From: JBBSDP01 sp038240605
GTDB lineage: Bacteria > Planctomycetota > Phycisphaerae > Tepidisphaerales > Tepidisphaeraceae
Direction: 5' to 3'
DNA length: 64,000 nt
Assembly: GCA_038240605.1 (NCBI GenBank)
Contig: JBBSDP010000024.1
Coordinates: forward strand, 4,533 to 68,532
Shown here: positions 63,910 to 64,000 of the stretch, piece by piece
Numbering within the stretch: position 1 is the stretch's first letter
Layout of the letters: every line of letters starts with the position of its first letter
Made by a program: the position numbers and the translations under genes
Notes under the pieces: model-generated
The model's input: the letters and a program-made list of their open reading frames with translations, nothing else
Database searches by the model: none
Told to the model about the DNA's origin: nothing

Positions 63910-64000
63910 TTTGTGCATTCCCATCGCGCCAGCGCGGATTGATTCACGAGAACCCGTGTAGTGCAGACCTACCCCATTGAAGCCGCGGCCTCCGATTTGG
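63910..64000. other. Window end without recognised gene
   Basis: The last 91 bases hold no supported gene or site. A downstream gene may begin beyond the window. Confidence 0.6.

Overview
The window reads as chromosomal DNA of a planctomycete, most likely a Phycisphaerae/Tepidisphaeraceae-like soil or freshwater bacterium. This is an inference from gene families: a DUF1549/DUF1553 cytochrome protein paired with a DUF1501 Tat protein, a PVC-type haem-binding HEAT-repeat protein, a LEPR-XLL secreted beta-helix protein, and several small membrane proteins with CPxC...CPECG zinc ribbons. GC content is high. Genes are mostly short transcription units on both strands. No rRNA, tRNA, CRISPR array, prophage or recognisable transposase gene was found.

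Layout. 1-4.4 kb: a methyltransferase and an RHS/YD-repeat gene whose 3' end runs into a 54-bp perfect palindrome. 4.5-11.1 kb: the planctomycete cytochrome/DUF1501 pair, a DUF481 outer-membrane-type protein, an N-terminally deleted mscL and a PilZ protein. 11.3-22.3 kb: Lhr helicase, an exported amidase, an SGNH hydrolase and the PVC haem protein. 22.5-27 kb: ftsK and dut separated by a tandem and inverted repeat patch, then a secreted Nif3-like protein. 27-35.7 kb: secreted and membrane proteins, a sugar epimerase, one gene with an amber codon in its signal peptide, repeat patches and a gene remnant. 35.7-39.2 kb: sdhA and sdhC without sdhB, and truB. 39.4-49.3 kb: a homing-endonuclease-associated-repeat protein, a 1.8-kresidue exported propeller protein, a DUF4159 protein and a multi-HTH protein. 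49.5-54.2 kb: two divergent SDR genes (one frameshifted), a PQQ-type propeller, a shortened GH43-like protein and a nitroreductase.

The most coherent and interesting unit is 54.27-63.9 kb. A sigma70-like promoter leads into a c-di-AMP (ydaO/yuaA-type) riboswitch, which precedes a KimA-like APC-superfamily transporter with a C-terminal universal-stress-like domain. It is followed by a CPA1 cation/proton antiporter, a sigma54-dependent response regulator, a second KimA-like paralogue without a visible riboswitch, and a histidine kinase with a single-domain response regulator. I infer a c-di-AMP-linked potassium/osmotic homeostasis locus with its own two-component control.

A second theme is gene damage or unusual starts: truncated RHS and mscL, an amber codon in a signal peptide, a frameshifted SDR, a shortened GH43-like propeller, a histidine kinase lacking its first membrane helix, and a response regulator whose only well-placed start is ATA. 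Some of these may be sequencing errors and should be checked against reads.
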